Below the pieces are notes generated by a model. It saw only the letters and a program-made list of their open reading frames with translations, had not been told where the DNA came from and made no database searches. Shown piece after piece: positions 1 through 8,677 of a stretch of 64,000 nt of DNA. Source of the DNA: Comamonas fluminis (GTDB taxonomy: Bacteria > Pseudomonadota > Gammaproteobacteria > Burkholderiales > Burkholderiaceae_C). A program made the translations under genes and the position numbers. The stretch lies in assembly GCF_019186805.1 (NCBI RefSeq), contig NZ_CP066783.1, forward strand, positions 4,229,501 to 4,293,500, written 5' to 3'. The stretch's first letter is position 1, and every line of letters begins with the position of its first letter.

Positions 1-11
1 GCTGCACCCCT

Positions 12-46
12 AAAAGGCTTGCACTATTTGTTGCAGGCCTTTTTTT
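12..46 (+). terminator. Rho-independent terminator of an upstream gene outside the window
   Basis: AAAAGGCTTGCA (12-23) pairs with TGCAGGCCTTTT (32-43) through one G-T wobble, around an 8-nt loop. A run of T follows to position 46. It ends the transcript of a rightward gene lying off the left edge and isolates the next gene from it. Confidence 0.8.
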
Positions 47-69
47 CATGGCGCATAAGATAAGCGGCC

Positions 70-1143
70 ATGAGCCCTGCAAACTTTGAAATTTCCGCAG
101 ACCTGCTGGCCTTGCTGCGCCAGCCCTTGCCTCAGACCCCGGGGCAAGACCCAGCCCAGGCCTTCTTTGCCCAGCCGCAGATGCAGGCGTTCTTGCAGCA
201 AGCCCACCAGCCTGCACAAACTGCCGCCGCTCTGCAGGCCTGCGCTGCATTGCTGCCAGAGCTGCCAGCCCAGAACGCGGCCTTGCTGGCACTGATGGGC
301 GGCTCGCTGGTTGAAGATGGTGCAGACCCCAGAATTCTGTTTCCCGTCTGCCTGCAGTTGCTCGATCACTGGTTGCAGCAACTGCAGCCCTTTTGCGCAG
401 CCGATACCCGCGCAGACCCGGAACCTGACCCGCAGGACATTGAAATCTGGCATCAGGTGCAGCAACGCCTGCAGGCTCTGCCCGCACCTCAGCGCGCCGG
501 AATCGAAGCCTTGCAGCAGGCTGTTGAATGGCTGGTGCTGCCGGTGATGACCATGGTGCTGCGCGATGAAGGCAACCACGCGGCGTTCATTGCACAGACC
601 CGTCTGCAAGCCATGCTTGAGCCCATGTACTGCAACGACAGCCTGCCGCTGGAGCAGCTGTACTACCCGATACAGGCTGCCGCCATCAGCTACGAGGACG
701 AGCTGGTCGTGGTGCTGCCAACCTCCCGCACCGGCTTTGTGGCCAGAGTGCATGCGGCCAACAATGGGTTTCATGCGTTTTCAATGCTGCAAGGCGTGAT
801 TCGCGCACATGCCAAGGCGCTGAACATTCGGCCTGCGCTCCTGACCAGTCCAACCAGCCATGCGGAGGAAGAAGACTCAGACTCTGCACTGTTTCAGTGG
901 CTTCAGGCCAGCGCTTATGCACAGGGCACACTGGTCAACCCCATGGCCTGGGCCTTTGGCGAAGCACCCCTGCGCAGCTTTGCCATGCGCCACGGCAAGC
1001 GTGTGCTGATTGCGCTGGACAGCGACAGCGGCCCGCGCCGCGGCTGGTCGGGCTTTACCAGCCCCTGCCATGATGCACAGAACCCGCATGCAATCTTCAA
1101 GCGCTATCTCAGCCCTGTGGAAGTCGCCGCATTCCTTGCGTAA
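70..1143 (+). CDS. Conserved hypothetical protein, 357 aa
   Basis: I do not recognise this protein. It is a soluble, Gln/Ala/Leu-rich protein with no signal peptide or membrane segment. The N-terminal half (about residues 1-190) is predicted mostly helical. The C-terminal half has a more mixed composition with a hydrophobic strand-like stretch (DELVVVLPTSRTGF) and a second near the end (KRVLIALDSDSG). The ATG at 70 follows directly after a strong terminator, so the gene is probably the first of its transcript; the ribosome binding site is weak. Codon use matches the neighbours. The rightward histidine phosphatase gene follows after about 110 bp. That the frame is real rests on its length and on high G+C in third positions. 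Confidence 0.8.
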   Translation: MSPANFEISADLLALLRQPLPQTPGQDPAQAFFAQPQMQAFLQQAHQPAQTAAALQACAALLPELPAQNAALLALMGGSLVEDGADPRILFPVCLQLLDHWLQQLQPFCAADTRADPEPDPQDIEIWHQVQQRLQALPAPQRAGIEALQQAVEWLVLPVMTMVLRDEGNHAAFIAQTRLQAMLEPMYCNDSLPLEQLYYPIQAAAISYEDELVVVLPTSRTGFVARVHAANNGFHAFSMLQGVIRAHAKALNIRPALLTSPTSHAEEEDSDSALFQWLQASAYAQGTLVNPMAWAFGEAPLRSFAMRHGKRVLIALDSDSGPRRGWSGFTSPCHDAQNPHAIFKRYLSPVEVAAFLA

Positions 1144-1257
1144 GCCATCAGCACCCGCTGGCATTTGTGCAGCAAAGCCCAAAACATAGGCTAAGACACA
1201 CTTTGTTTGCAAGACAATGGCAGCCTAAGAACAACTCACGCTGAACGCGTCATAGCC

Positions 1258-1899
1258 ATGCATGCCACGCGCATCATTGCCATCCGGCACGGAGAGACAA
1301 GCTGGAATGTCGATGGCCGCATCCAGGGCCATCTGGATATTCCTTTGAACGACATCGGCCTGTGGCAAGCCGAGCAGGCCGCCCAGGCGCTGGCCGATGA
1401 AAGCATTGCCGCCATCTACAGCAGCGACCTGCAGCGCGCCCATGTCACGGCGCAAGCCATTGCCCGCACCACAAGCGCGCCGCTGCACACCGATGCCGGC
1501 CTGCGCGAGCGCTGCTTTGGCGACTTTCAGGGCCGCACCTTCAAGGATGTGGAAGCCAGCCAGCCTGAAGACGCCCAGCTCTGGCGCACCCGCAACCCCG
1601 CCTATGCCCCGCCCGGAGGCGGCGATTCCCTGCTGGCCCTGCGCGAGCGCATCAGCCGCACCGTGGACCGTATTGCCAGCCAGCATGAAGGCGAGCAAAT
1701 TGTGCTGACCGCCCACGGCGGCGTGATGGATGTGCTGTACCGCATGGCCACACGCCAGGATTTTCAGACCCCGCGCACCTGGGAGCTGACCAACTGCGCC
1801 ATCAACCGCCTGCTGTGGACACCGGAAGGCCTGTCTTTGGTAGGCTGGGCAGATACCGCACACCTTCAGCAAGGCAGCCGAGATGAAGCACATTCCTGA
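1258..1899 (+). CDS. Histidine phosphatase family protein (phosphoglycerate mutase-like)
   Basis: A 213-aa member of the histidine phosphatase superfamily, which transfers phosphate from a small substrate through a phospho-histidine. The signature RHGET lies near the start (RIIAIRHGETSW), and the second catalytic His is in the LTAHGGVMD segment near residue 150. The frame stays open upstream to a TTG at 1207, but the RHG motif sits only about 7 residues after the ATG at 1258, as is usual in the family, so 1258 is preferred. The substrate cannot be told from sequence; cobalamin/alpha-ribazole phosphatases and GpmB-like enzymes share these motifs. The last 17 bases overlap the next gene, which implies translational coupling with the DSD1-type enzyme. 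Confidence 0.88.
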   Translation: MHATRIIAIRHGETSWNVDGRIQGHLDIPLNDIGLWQAEQAAQALADESIAAIYSSDLQRAHVTAQAIARTTSAPLHTDAGLRERCFGDFQGRTFKDVEASQPEDAQLWRTRNPAYAPPGGGDSLLALRERISRTVDRIASQHEGEQIVLTAHGGVMDVLYRMATRQDFQTPRTWELTNCAINRLLWTPEGLSLVGWADTAHLQQGSRDEAHS

Positions 1900-3067
1900 A
1901 CACCTGCAAGCTCTGGTCGGCCAGGCCGTCAAACGCATAGACACGCCCGCCCTGGTCATAGACCTGGACGCCATGGACCGCAACATCGAGCGCATGGCCC
2001 GCTTTGCTCAGCAGCAAGGCGTGCTGTGGCGCCCGCATGCCAAGCTGCATAAATCTGCACATATCGCGCACCTGCTGGAGCACGCCGGTGCCATCGGCCA
2101 CTGCGTGCAAAAAGTGAGCGAAGCCGAAGCCCTGGCCGCAGGCGGCATCACCAATATTTTCATCAGCAACGAAGTCATCGCCCCCGGCAAGCTGGCGCGC
2201 GTGGCTGCGCTGGCCAAGGCCTTGAATGCACAAGGCGGGCGTCTGGCCATTTGCGTGGACAGTGAAGAAGGCAGCACCCGCCTGGCCCAGGCCATGCAGG
2301 ATGCGCAGGCGGGCGACGCGGCCATTGATGTTCTGATTGAAATCAACGTGGGGCAAAACCGCTGCGGTGTAGAGCCCGGCGTAGACGCCGTGCTGCTGAT
2401 CAACGCCATCAAACCCCATGCCAGCCTGCGATTTGCAGGCCTGCAGGCCTACCATGGTGGAGCCCAGCATTTGCGCAGCGCAGAAGAGCGCAAGGCTGCC
2501 ATCGAGCAGGTGCTCAAGCTCGTCAACCGCACCCGCCATGAGTGCGACCACGCCATGATTCGCATTCCGCTGATTACCGGCGCAGGCACCGGCACCATGG
2601 TCAACGAAGCGGCCAGCGGCGTGTATGGCGAAATCCAGCCCGGCTCATTTCTCTTCATGGATGCCGACTACGCCGCCAACCAGCGCGACGCGGCCCAGCC
2701 CATGTTCGAGCATGCGCTGTACGTCAAAACCCAGGTCATGTCCGTCAGCGCTGACCACGCCGTCTGCGATGCAGGCCACAAGGCCCACGCCATTGATTCC
2801 GGCCTGCCGCGCCTGCACGCTCTGCCAGCAGAAAACGCGCTGCGCTTTGCCAACGGTGGCGATGAACACGGCGTGCTGCACCCCGACGCCGAAGCAGGCA
2901 ACACCAGCGGCTGGCTGCCAGCTCTAGGCGATACGCTGTGGCTGATTCCCGGCCACTGCGACCCCACCGTGAACCTGCACGACTACATGATTGGCGTGCG
3001 CGGCGGACGGCTCAAGGGTGTGGTCGAGCGCATCTTTACCGTGGATGGGCGTGGCGCTTTAAGCTGA
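1883..3067 (+). CDS. DSD1 family PLP-dependent enzyme (D-threonine aldolase / D-serine dehydratase-like)
   Basis: A 394-aa fold-type III PLP enzyme with an alanine-racemase-like N-terminal barrel. The lysine that binds PLP is expected in the RPHAKLHK motif (residues 50-57). The GAGTGT segment (about 233-238) fits the phosphate-binding loop. Near the C-terminus GDEHGVLHP and GHCDPTVNLHD supply the His/Cys metal ligands typical of D-threonine aldolase and eukaryotic-type D-serine dehydratase. Known members split or dehydrate D-3-hydroxy amino acids in the cytoplasm; the exact substrate is open. The ATG lies inside the end of the phosphatase gene. The stop is 1 bp from the stop of the convergent gene at 3069, with no obvious terminator between. 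Confidence 0.88.
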   Translation: MKHIPEHLQALVGQAVKRIDTPALVIDLDAMDRNIERMARFAQQQGVLWRPHAKLHKSAHIAHLLEHAGAIGHCVQKVSEAEALAAGGITNIFISNEVIAPGKLARVAALAKALNAQGGRLAICVDSEEGSTRLAQAMQDAQAGDAAIDVLIEINVGQNRCGVEPGVDAVLLINAIKPHASLRFAGLQAYHGGAQHLRSAEERKAAIEQVLKLVNRTRHECDHAMIRIPLITGAGTGTMVNEAASGVYGEIQPGSFLFMDADYAANQRDAAQPMFEHALYVKTQVMSVSADHAVCDAGHKAHAIDSGLPRLHALPAENALRFANGGDEHGVLHPDAEAGNTSGWLPALGDTLWLIPGHCDPTVNLHDYMIGVRGGRLKGVVERIFTVDGRGALS

Positions 3068-3068
3068 T

Positions 3069-3497
3069 TCAGTCCCAGCAGACGGACAGCACCGCATAAC
3101 CGGCCGACGGCTCGGGCGCGTTGCAGGGTTTGCCATAGGGCCAGCCTTCGATGACGCCATCGGCCTCCAGCCCGCCTATCCATGCCTCAGCCTCGGCAGC
3201 GCTGGCCGTGGTGAAGATATGCACGTTTTCTGCAGGCGGGAAGCCATCGGCAAACAGCGGATGATTCCAATCGTCATGCAGCCCGACCAGTACGCGCTCC
3301 ACCTCGGGGCGCTGCGCGATCTGTGCAAAGCGCGCATACAGTTCGGCCATGGGCGGACGACCGTAGCCCCATTGGTTGGGCGCCAGCGATTCCTCGTCGG
3401 CATTGCCGTCGAAGAACAGCCGATAGTCCACGGCCGGCGGCGGATCGCAGTCCTGCAGCGCAGCATCGGCCAGCAATGCCTTGAGTTCAGCAAGCAT
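3069..3497 (-). CDS. Hypothetical protein, 142 aa
   Basis: A small acidic cytoplasmic protein without signal peptide or membrane segment; I recognise no family. It has several Trp and Pro residues and a regular alpha/beta composition (VERVLVGLHDDW, ENVHIFTTASAAEAEAWI). A good ribosome binding site, AAGGAG, precedes the ATG on the minus strand. It converges with the DSD1-type gene and appears to be transcribed alone. An 8-bp dyad (GCGCTAGC at 3533-3540 and GCTAGCGC at 3553-3560) lies in its upstream region. Confidence 0.75.
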   Translation of the reverse strand: MLAELKALLADAALQDCDPPPAVDYRLFFDGNADEESLAPNQWGYGRPPMAELYARFAQIAQRPEVERVLVGLHDDWNHPLFADGFPPAENVHIFTTASAAEAEAWIGGLEADGVIEGWPYGKPCNAPEPSAGYAVLSVCWD

Positions 3498-3532
3498 GAA
3501 AATCTCCTTAATGGGAGAAGCAGCTTAACGCA

Positions 3533-3560
3533 GCGCTAGCAAACCCATAGTAGCTAGCGC
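3533..3560. repeat. Short inverted repeat upstream of the 3069-3497 gene
   Basis: GCGCTAGC (3533-3540) and GCTAGCGC (3553-3560) form a perfect 8-bp stem around a 12-nt loop. The loop and flank (CATAGTAGCTAGCGC) resemble the dispersed short repeat described elsewhere in this window. It may be an operator or a remnant of that repeat. Confidence 0.4.
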
Positions 3561-3630
3561 ATACACATACTAAGTTTCAACATCAAACAACGATGAAACC
3601 CAGATTGCAATGGCACTGACAGCTATGCAA

Positions 3631-4374
3631 TCAGGAGCCTTCGGGCCACCAGCCGTCGGCGCGGCGCTCCATGCGCGGGCAGTCATAAGCGCCCACCACG
3701 GGGATGGCGCTGCCATCGATGCGCAGCAGCTTTTGCTGCCACTGCGTGCCCTGACGCATGGCCACGGCAATTGCAGCCACTTCTGCGCCGCAACGCTCCA
3801 GCAGCTTGATGCCAGAGACCATGGTCGTACCGCTGCTGACCGCATCGTCCACCACCAGCACGCGCTTGCAGGCAATCAGGCTCAGCTGGTTCGGGTCGAT
3901 ATACAGCAGCTTGCCCTTGCCCGGCGTGGTGATGGAGCTGACGGGCTCCGACAACTCATCGCGGTACCAGTATTTGCGTGAATAACCCAGCGGCACATAG
4001 CGGCTGTGGCCCAGATGCTTGGCCACCAGCGGCGCAAAAGCCAGGCCCAGCGTGGGCAGGCCCACCACCACATCAAAAGCATATTGCTTTGCAGCCTCGG
4101 CCATGTGCAGCGCCAGCTGCTCCACCACTTCCATCGATGCCTGGTTGGCAATCAACGAGGCCACACAGCGCTCTGGACTGGAAGGCATGCCGCGCAGCGG
4201 CAGCACCAGATAACGGCCATCGGGCAAACGCGCCGGGTAGCTTTGGGCATAGGGCGGCAGCGGCGACTGGCTCAGCTCTGCCTCGGTAACGATGGATTGC
4301 CAGTAGTCGGTGGTGGCGTCAAAGCCGGGCAGGTTCTGGCCGGAGAGGTCGGCCACGGATGCAATTTCACTCAT
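3631..4374 (-). CDS. Phosphoribosyltransferase family protein
   Basis: A 247-aa type I phosphoribosyltransferase. The PRPP-binding loop RVLVVDDAVSSGTT (residues 171-184) has the two acidic residues and the SSGTT turn of the family, and DVVVGLPTLGLAFAP (101-115) is the usual preceding strand and pyrophosphate loop. The N-terminal 60 residues are a lineage-specific extension. The base substrate is not evident; adenine or orotate phosphoribosyltransferase-like roles are possible. It is the last gene of a leftward operon and starts 7 bp after the stop of the M20 hydrolase gene, so it may act on a product of that pathway. Confidence 0.85.
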   Translation of the reverse strand: MSEIASVADLSGQNLPGFDATTDYWQSIVTEAELSQSPLPPYAQSYPARLPDGRYLVLPLRGMPSSPERCVASLIANQASMEVVEQLALHMAEAAKQYAFDVVVGLPTLGLAFAPLVAKHLGHSRYVPLGYSRKYWYRDELSEPVSSITTPGKGKLLYIDPNQLSLIACKRVLVVDDAVSSGTTMVSGIKLLERCGAEVAAIAVAMRQGTQWQQKLLRIDGSAIPVVGAYDCPRMERRADGWWPEGS

Positions 4375-4381
4375 ACAAAAC

Positions 4382-5599
4382 TCAGTCGTGGCGCAGATAG
4401 GTCTCTGCCAATTTCACCCAGTACGAAGCAGTCACGGGCAGCAAGTTGTCGTTGAAGTCATACGCTGCGTTGTGCACCATGCAGCCACCTTCGCCCATGC
4501 CATTGCCCACGATGAAGTAGTTACCGGGGACTTGGTTCAGCATGATGGCGAAGTCATCGCTGGCCTGCAGCGGCTGCAGGTTGGGAATCAGCCATTCCTC
4601 GCCCAGAAATTCACGCGCCACGCCCACTGCAAAATCGGTAGCGGCCGGTTCATTCATGACGGGCGGGTAACGCCATTTGTAGTCCACCTCGGCCGTGGCG
4701 CGGTGCACAGCGGCCTGGGCATGGGCCATGGCGGTGATGCGCTCGCGCAGCTGCTGGCGCACTTCGGGGCAGCGCGCCCGAATTGTCACGCGCAGCTCGC
4801 AGGTTTCGGGAATCACATTCGGTGCATCGCCCGCATGGATGGCACCAATGGTGACCACCGCCATGTCATTGGGGTCGATCTCACGCGAGCGGATGGTCTG
4901 CAGCGCCAGCACCAGGTGCGAGGCCACGACGATGGGGTCCACCGCCACATGGGGCATAGCACCGTGGCCGCCCTTGCCGCGGATGGTAATGATGGCCGTG
5001 TCCGAGCTGGAATACATCACGCCCGCGCGAAAGCCGAACTGGCCTGCGGGGTAGCCGGGTTCGTTGTGAAAGGCGTAGAGCGCGTCGCAAGGGAACAGCT
5101 CAAACAGCCCTTGATCGACCATCTTCTGCGCGCCGCCATGGCCTTCTTCGGCGGGCTGAAAAATCAGATTGATGGTGCCGTTCAATTGGTCTTTGCACTC
5201 TGCAATCACCTTGGCTGCCGCCAGCAGCGTAGCGGTGTGGCCGTCGTGGCCGCAGGCGTGCATCTTGCCGTCGTGGCGGCTGGCGTACGGCAGGCCGGTG
5301 GTTTCACGGATGGGCAGCGCATCCATGTCGGCGCGCAGGCCCAGGCGTTTGCCACCTTCGTGGTTGCCACAGCGCAACTGTCCCACCACGCCGGTATCGC
5401 CCAGACCACGGTGCACGGTGTAACCCCATTCGGCCAATTTGGCGGCCACGATGTCGCCCGTGCGGTGCTCTTCATAGGCCAGCTCAGGGTGGGCATGCAG
5501 GTCGTGACGCAAGGCCAGCATGTCCTGCGCAATGGCGGCCACCTCAGGCAGCACGGGCGGGTGGATTTCGGCGTGGACGGGGTTCAGCGGTGCGGCCAT
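4382..5599 (-). CDS. M20 family amidohydrolase (hippurate hydrolase / N-acyl-amino-acid amidohydrolase-like)
   Basis: A 405-aa cytoplasmic dinuclear metallo-amidohydrolase of the M20D group. Visible motifs are the N-terminal LRHDLHAHPELAYEE, the metal site region LRADMDALPI, HACGHDGHTA carrying the conserved Cys and His ligands, and PAEEGHGGA with the catalytic Glu pair. There is no signal peptide. The family splits N-acyl or aromatic-acyl amino acids. Only 3 bp separate it from the Bug receptor gene upstream and 7 bp from the phosphoribosyltransferase downstream. The receptor may therefore bind the N-acyl compound or its product; that link is inference. Confidence 0.9.
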   Translation of the reverse strand: MAAPLNPVHAEIHPPVLPEVAAIAQDMLALRHDLHAHPELAYEEHRTGDIVAAKLAEWGYTVHRGLGDTGVVGQLRCGNHEGGKRLGLRADMDALPIRETTGLPYASRHDGKMHACGHDGHTATLLAAAKVIAECKDQLNGTINLIFQPAEEGHGGAQKMVDQGLFELFPCDALYAFHNEPGYPAGQFGFRAGVMYSSSDTAIITIRGKGGHGAMPHVAVDPIVVASHLVLALQTIRSREIDPNDMAVVTIGAIHAGDAPNVIPETCELRVTIRARCPEVRQQLRERITAMAHAQAAVHRATAEVDYKWRYPPVMNEPAATDFAVGVAREFLGEEWLIPNLQPLQASDDFAIMLNQVPGNYFIVGNGMGEGGCMVHNAAYDFNDNLLPVTASYWVKLAETYLRHD

Positions 5600-5602
5600 G
5601 GC

Positions 5603-6601
5603 TTATTCCGCCTGGATATGGGCGGATTTCACGATCTGGGCATAGCCCGCTTTTTCCTTTTTCAGGAACTGCACAAAGCTGGCCTGCGTGCCGGAGCCTG
5701 GTGTGGCGCCGCCGTCTTCCAGTCGCTTTTTTACCTCGGGCAGCTTAAGCACGGCGTCCAGCTCAGTCGCCAGACGGATGACTACGGCCTGCGGCGTCTT
5801 GGCGGGCACAAACAGGCCTGTCCAGGTGTTGAGGTCAAAGCCCTTGAGTTCTGCTGTCTCGCCAAAGGTCGGCACATTGGGGATGGCATCGATGCGCCGG
5901 GCCGATGTCACGCCCAGACCTTCGAGCTTTTTCTGCTGAACCATGGGCACGGCGCTGACCGTGGTCAGCATGCCGATATCGACCTGACCACCCATCACAT
6001 CGCTGGTGATCTGCGCGCCGCCGCGATAGGGCACATGCACCAGCTTGATCTTGGCGCGCTCCTGCAGCATTTCCATGGCCAGATGCAGCATGGTGCCCAC
6101 GCCCGATGTGGCATAGGTCAGCGAGCCGGGCTTGGAGCGGGCCAGCGCAATCAGCTCGTTCAGATTGTGGGCAGGCAGGCCGGGGCGGGCCACAGCCACC
6201 ACGGGCGCAATCGTGGTCAGGCCCACAGGAATCAGATCTTTTTCAGCGTCATACTTGACGGCAGAGTTCACCAGTTGGGCGATGCTGATGGGGCCATCAA
6301 AACCCATCAGCAGGGTGTAACCGTCAGCAGGAGCCTTGACGGCCTTGCTCACACCCAGCACGCCACCGGCACCGGGCACGTTGTCGATAACGACGGACTG
6401 GTGCAGCCGCTCGCCCAGCTTCTGGCCGATCAGTCGGGCCGTGGTGTCCACATTGCCGCCCGCGCTGAAGGGCACAATCAGCGTGATGGGCTTGGCTGCG
6501 GGCCATGCATTGCCCGATGCCATGGCGGCAGTAGCGGAGAAACCTGCTGCCAGCAAAGCGGCGGCAGCAACAAAAGTGCGACGAGGTGTGGGCATGGGCA
6601 T
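5603..6601 (-). CDS. Bug-type tripartite tricarboxylate transporter substrate-binding protein
   Basis: A periplasmic solute receptor of the TctC/Bug family, about 333 aa. The chosen start gives MPMPTPRRTFVAAAALL, a signal peptide with an Arg-Arg pair and a hydrophobic core. The reading frame stays open upstream to 6655, but that would add about 18 non-signal residues. Family marks include KPITLIVPFSAGGNVDTTAR at the start of the mature protein, VIDNVPGAGG, PADGYTLLMG and the LVHVPYRGG segment. No TctA/TctB membrane genes are nearby, which is common for Bug receptors. It heads a leftward operon with the M20 hydrolase and a phosphoribosyltransferase. Confidence 0.9.
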   Translation of the reverse strand: MPMPTPRRTFVAAAALLAAGFSATAAMASGNAWPAAKPITLIVPFSAGGNVDTTARLIGQKLGERLHQSVVIDNVPGAGGVLGVSKAVKAPADGYTLLMGFDGPISIAQLVNSAVKYDAEKDLIPVGLTTIAPVVAVARPGLPAHNLNELIALARSKPGSLTYATSGVGTMLHLAMEMLQERAKIKLVHVPYRGGAQITSDVMGGQVDIGMLTTVSAVPMVQQKKLEGLGVTSARRIDAIPNVPTFGETAELKGFDLNTWTGLFVPAKTPQAVVIRLATELDAVLKLPEVKKRLEDGGATPGSGTQASFVQFLKKEKAGYAQIVKSAHIQAE

Positions 6602-6862
6602 GCAGCAAGAGATCAGTCCCGCTGGCGCCCAAGGCATGTCCTGGTATCGCAGCATCGCTGTACAGGCCGGTAAATTTGAATACGCCCTCCGGCAGATGGG
6701 CAGGCCTGCAATTATCCCAGAGCACCTCAGTGCTTGCCATAACAGGAAATACTTAGCAATCCTGATTCACCCTTGAGCCTTCAAACATTCCAACCCGCCA
6801 CCCCATCGCGCTAGGGTTGACGCCAAGCCTGCAGGCAAGGCACGACCTCAGAATGGAGGTCC

Positions 6863-8668
6863 ATGCCCACACCCAGCCAAATCATTGTTCTGGCCAGCCC
6901 GGTTTTTTTCGTTCTGATTGCGATTGAGTGGGCCATCAGCCTCAGACGCGGGCGCAACGCCTATGCACTGGCCGATGCCATCAGCTCGCTGAACCTGGGG
7001 GTGCTGAGCCAGACCAGCGCCGTCTTCACCAAACTGCTGACGCTGGGCATCTACACCTTCGTGGCCAGTCATGTGTCGTTGATAAAGGTCGATGTGTTCT
7101 GGACCAGCCTGCCCGGCTGGGTGCTGGCACTGGTCTTCTACGATTTCTGCTACTACTGGCTACATCGCATGGGCCATGAAGTGAGCGTGCTGTGGGCGGC
7201 CCATGCCGTGCACCACCAAAGCCAGGCCTACAACCTCTCCACCGCACTGCGCCAGACCAGCTCTGGCGCGCTGCTGGGCTGGGTGTTTTATCTGCCCATG
7301 GCTTTGGCGGGCGTGCCGCCGCTGGTGTTTGCCGTGGTGGGGCTGATTGATCTGCTCTACCAGTTCTGGGTGCATACCGAGCAGGTCAAGAAGCTGGGCT
7401 GGTTCGACCGCTGGTTCTGCGCACCCAGCAATCACCGTGTGCATCACGCCGTCAACGACCGGTATCTGGACAAGAACTACGGCGGCATTCTCATCATCTG
7501 GGATCGCATCTTTGGCACCTATAAAACAGAAGATGATGAAGAGCCCTGCGTGTATGGCACGCGCGGCCTGCTGCAGAGCTGGGACCCGCTATGGGCCAAT
7601 GTCAGCGTCTACCGGCAGCTGGCGCATGACAGCTGGCATGCCCGCAGCGCGCTGGACAAGATTCGCGTCTGGCTCAAGCCGCCGGGCTGGCGCCCTGCCG
7701 ATGTGGCGCAGCGCTTTCCCAAGCCAGTGTTTGATCTGGACGCTCACCGCATCATTTATTCGCCGCCCATGAGTGCGCCACTGCGCTGGTTTGCCAGCGT
7801 GCAGTTCACCGCTTTGATCGCGGGCACTGCCGTATTCCTGTGGCAAGCCGATCAGGCACCGCTTGCCACCAATCTGATCTGGTTTGCCGTGCTGCTGACC
7901 GGACAATGGGCTCTGGGCGCGGCCATGCAGGGCCGCATCAGCCTGTGGATGGCGCTGATGCTGCAAAGCGGCGCACTGGCCACCGCCACGGCTGCGCTGG
8001 AATTGCATGAATGGCACCGGTTTTTCAAGCCTGCCACCATGGTGTTTGCTCTTGTTTGCATAGCTGCTTGCGCTCAATCTGTAAGCACATCAGAGCAAAA
8101 AGCCTCGACAAGAAAGACTGCACTGCTGGCAGCAGCTATTGTTTTTTCACTCGGTGGTGATGTCTGCCTGATGCTGGATGGGCTGTTCATCCCCGGCCTC
8201 GTCAGCTTTTTACTGGCCCATGTCTGCTACATCGTGCTGTTTGGCAGCGATGCGCGCTGGTTCACCGACCGCCGGGCGCTGTGCGGGATTGCCGCCATTG
8301 GCATCGCCATGTATGCCTATCTCTGGACCCATGGCCTGCCCAGCGCCATGCGCGCGCCTGTGGCGGCCTATGTCTGTGTCATCGCGCTGATGGCCGCCCA
8401 GGCCTGGAGCCGCCATCAGCAGCTGTGCACACGCAGTTCATTGCTGGTGGCACTGGGCGCCAGCTTTTTCATGTTCAGCGACTCGGTGCTGGCCATCAAC
8501 CGCTTTGTGCAGCCCCTGCCCTGGGCCGCCATCTGGGTGCTGAGCAGCTACTACATCGCGCAGGCACTGATTGTGGCGGGCTGCCTGATGAGTTACCTGA
8601 ATGCACGAGAGAAAATTCAGCCCGCACATACCGCATCTGCAATATTGGCGAACGCCCCTGCGTCATAA
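6863..8668 (+). CDS. Fusion protein: fatty-acid-hydroxylase/alkylglycerol-monooxygenase-like domain plus YhhN (lysoplasmalogenase-like) domain
   Basis: A 601-aa polytopic membrane protein with two enzyme-like domains. Residues about 1-290 are a fatty acid hydroxylase domain with the eight-His di-iron signature: HRMGH (101-105), HAVHH (114-118), H171 in FWVHTE and HRVHH (191-195). The segments YNLSTALRQ and LDKNYGGILIIWDRIFGT closely recall animal alkylglycerol monooxygenase (TMEM195), which cleaves ether lipids. Residues about 385-580 match YhhN/TMEM86, whose vertebrate member cleaves the vinyl-ether bond of lysoplasmalogens: FFKP (387-390), LGGD (D433) and FSD (D540) are its conserved polar motifs. 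The start has a GGAGGT site 3-8 bases upstream. mgtC follows after 9 bp. A dispersed-repeat-like stretch encodes residues 399-414, within the YhhN domain. Confidence 0.87.
   Translation: MPTPSQIIVLASPVFFVLIAIEWAISLRRGRNAYALADAISSLNLGVLSQTSAVFTKLLTLGIYTFVASHVSLIKVDVFWTSLPGWVLALVFYDFCYYWLHRMGHEVSVLWAAHAVHHQSQAYNLSTALRQTSSGALLGWVFYLPMALAGVPPLVFAVVGLIDLLYQFWVHTEQVKKLGWFDRWFCAPSNHRVHHAVNDRYLDKNYGGILIIWDRIFGTYKTEDDEEPCVYGTRGLLQSWDPLWANVSVYRQLAHDSWHARSALDKIRVWLKPPGWRPADVAQRFPKPVFDLDAHRIIYSPPMSAPLRWFASVQFTALIAGTAVFLWQADQAPLATNLIWFAVLLTGQWALGAAMQGRISLWMALMLQSGALATATAALELHEWHRFFKPATMVFALVCIAACAQSVSTSEQKASTRKTALLAAAIVFSLGGDVCLMLDGLFIPGLVSFLLAHVCYIVLFGSDARWFTDRRALCGIAAIGIAMYAYLWTHGLPSAMRAPVAAYVCVIALMAAQAWSRHQQLCTRSSLLVALGASFFMFSDSVLAINRFVQPLPWAAIWVLSSYYIAQALIVAGCLMSYLNAREKIQPAHTASAILANAPAS
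8059..8104 (+). repeat. Short dispersed repeat (46 bp) inside a coding region
   Basis: The stretch CATAGCTGCTTGCGCT followed by the arm GTAAGCACATCAGAGC matches the intergenic 45-bp family seen at 15832, 44676 and 47546. It keeps the reading frame and encodes about residues 399-414 of the fusion protein, a hydrophilic loop in the YhhN domain. Confidence 0.55.
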
Positions 8669-8677
8669 GATTCGAAC

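Noticed and set aside
4310..6673. A 787-codon open frame on the plus strand opposite the M20 and Bug genes
   Set aside because: The minus strand carries clear enzyme motifs. The plus frame has the His/Gly/Gln-rich composition expected from the complement of high-GC coding DNA and no recognisable motif.
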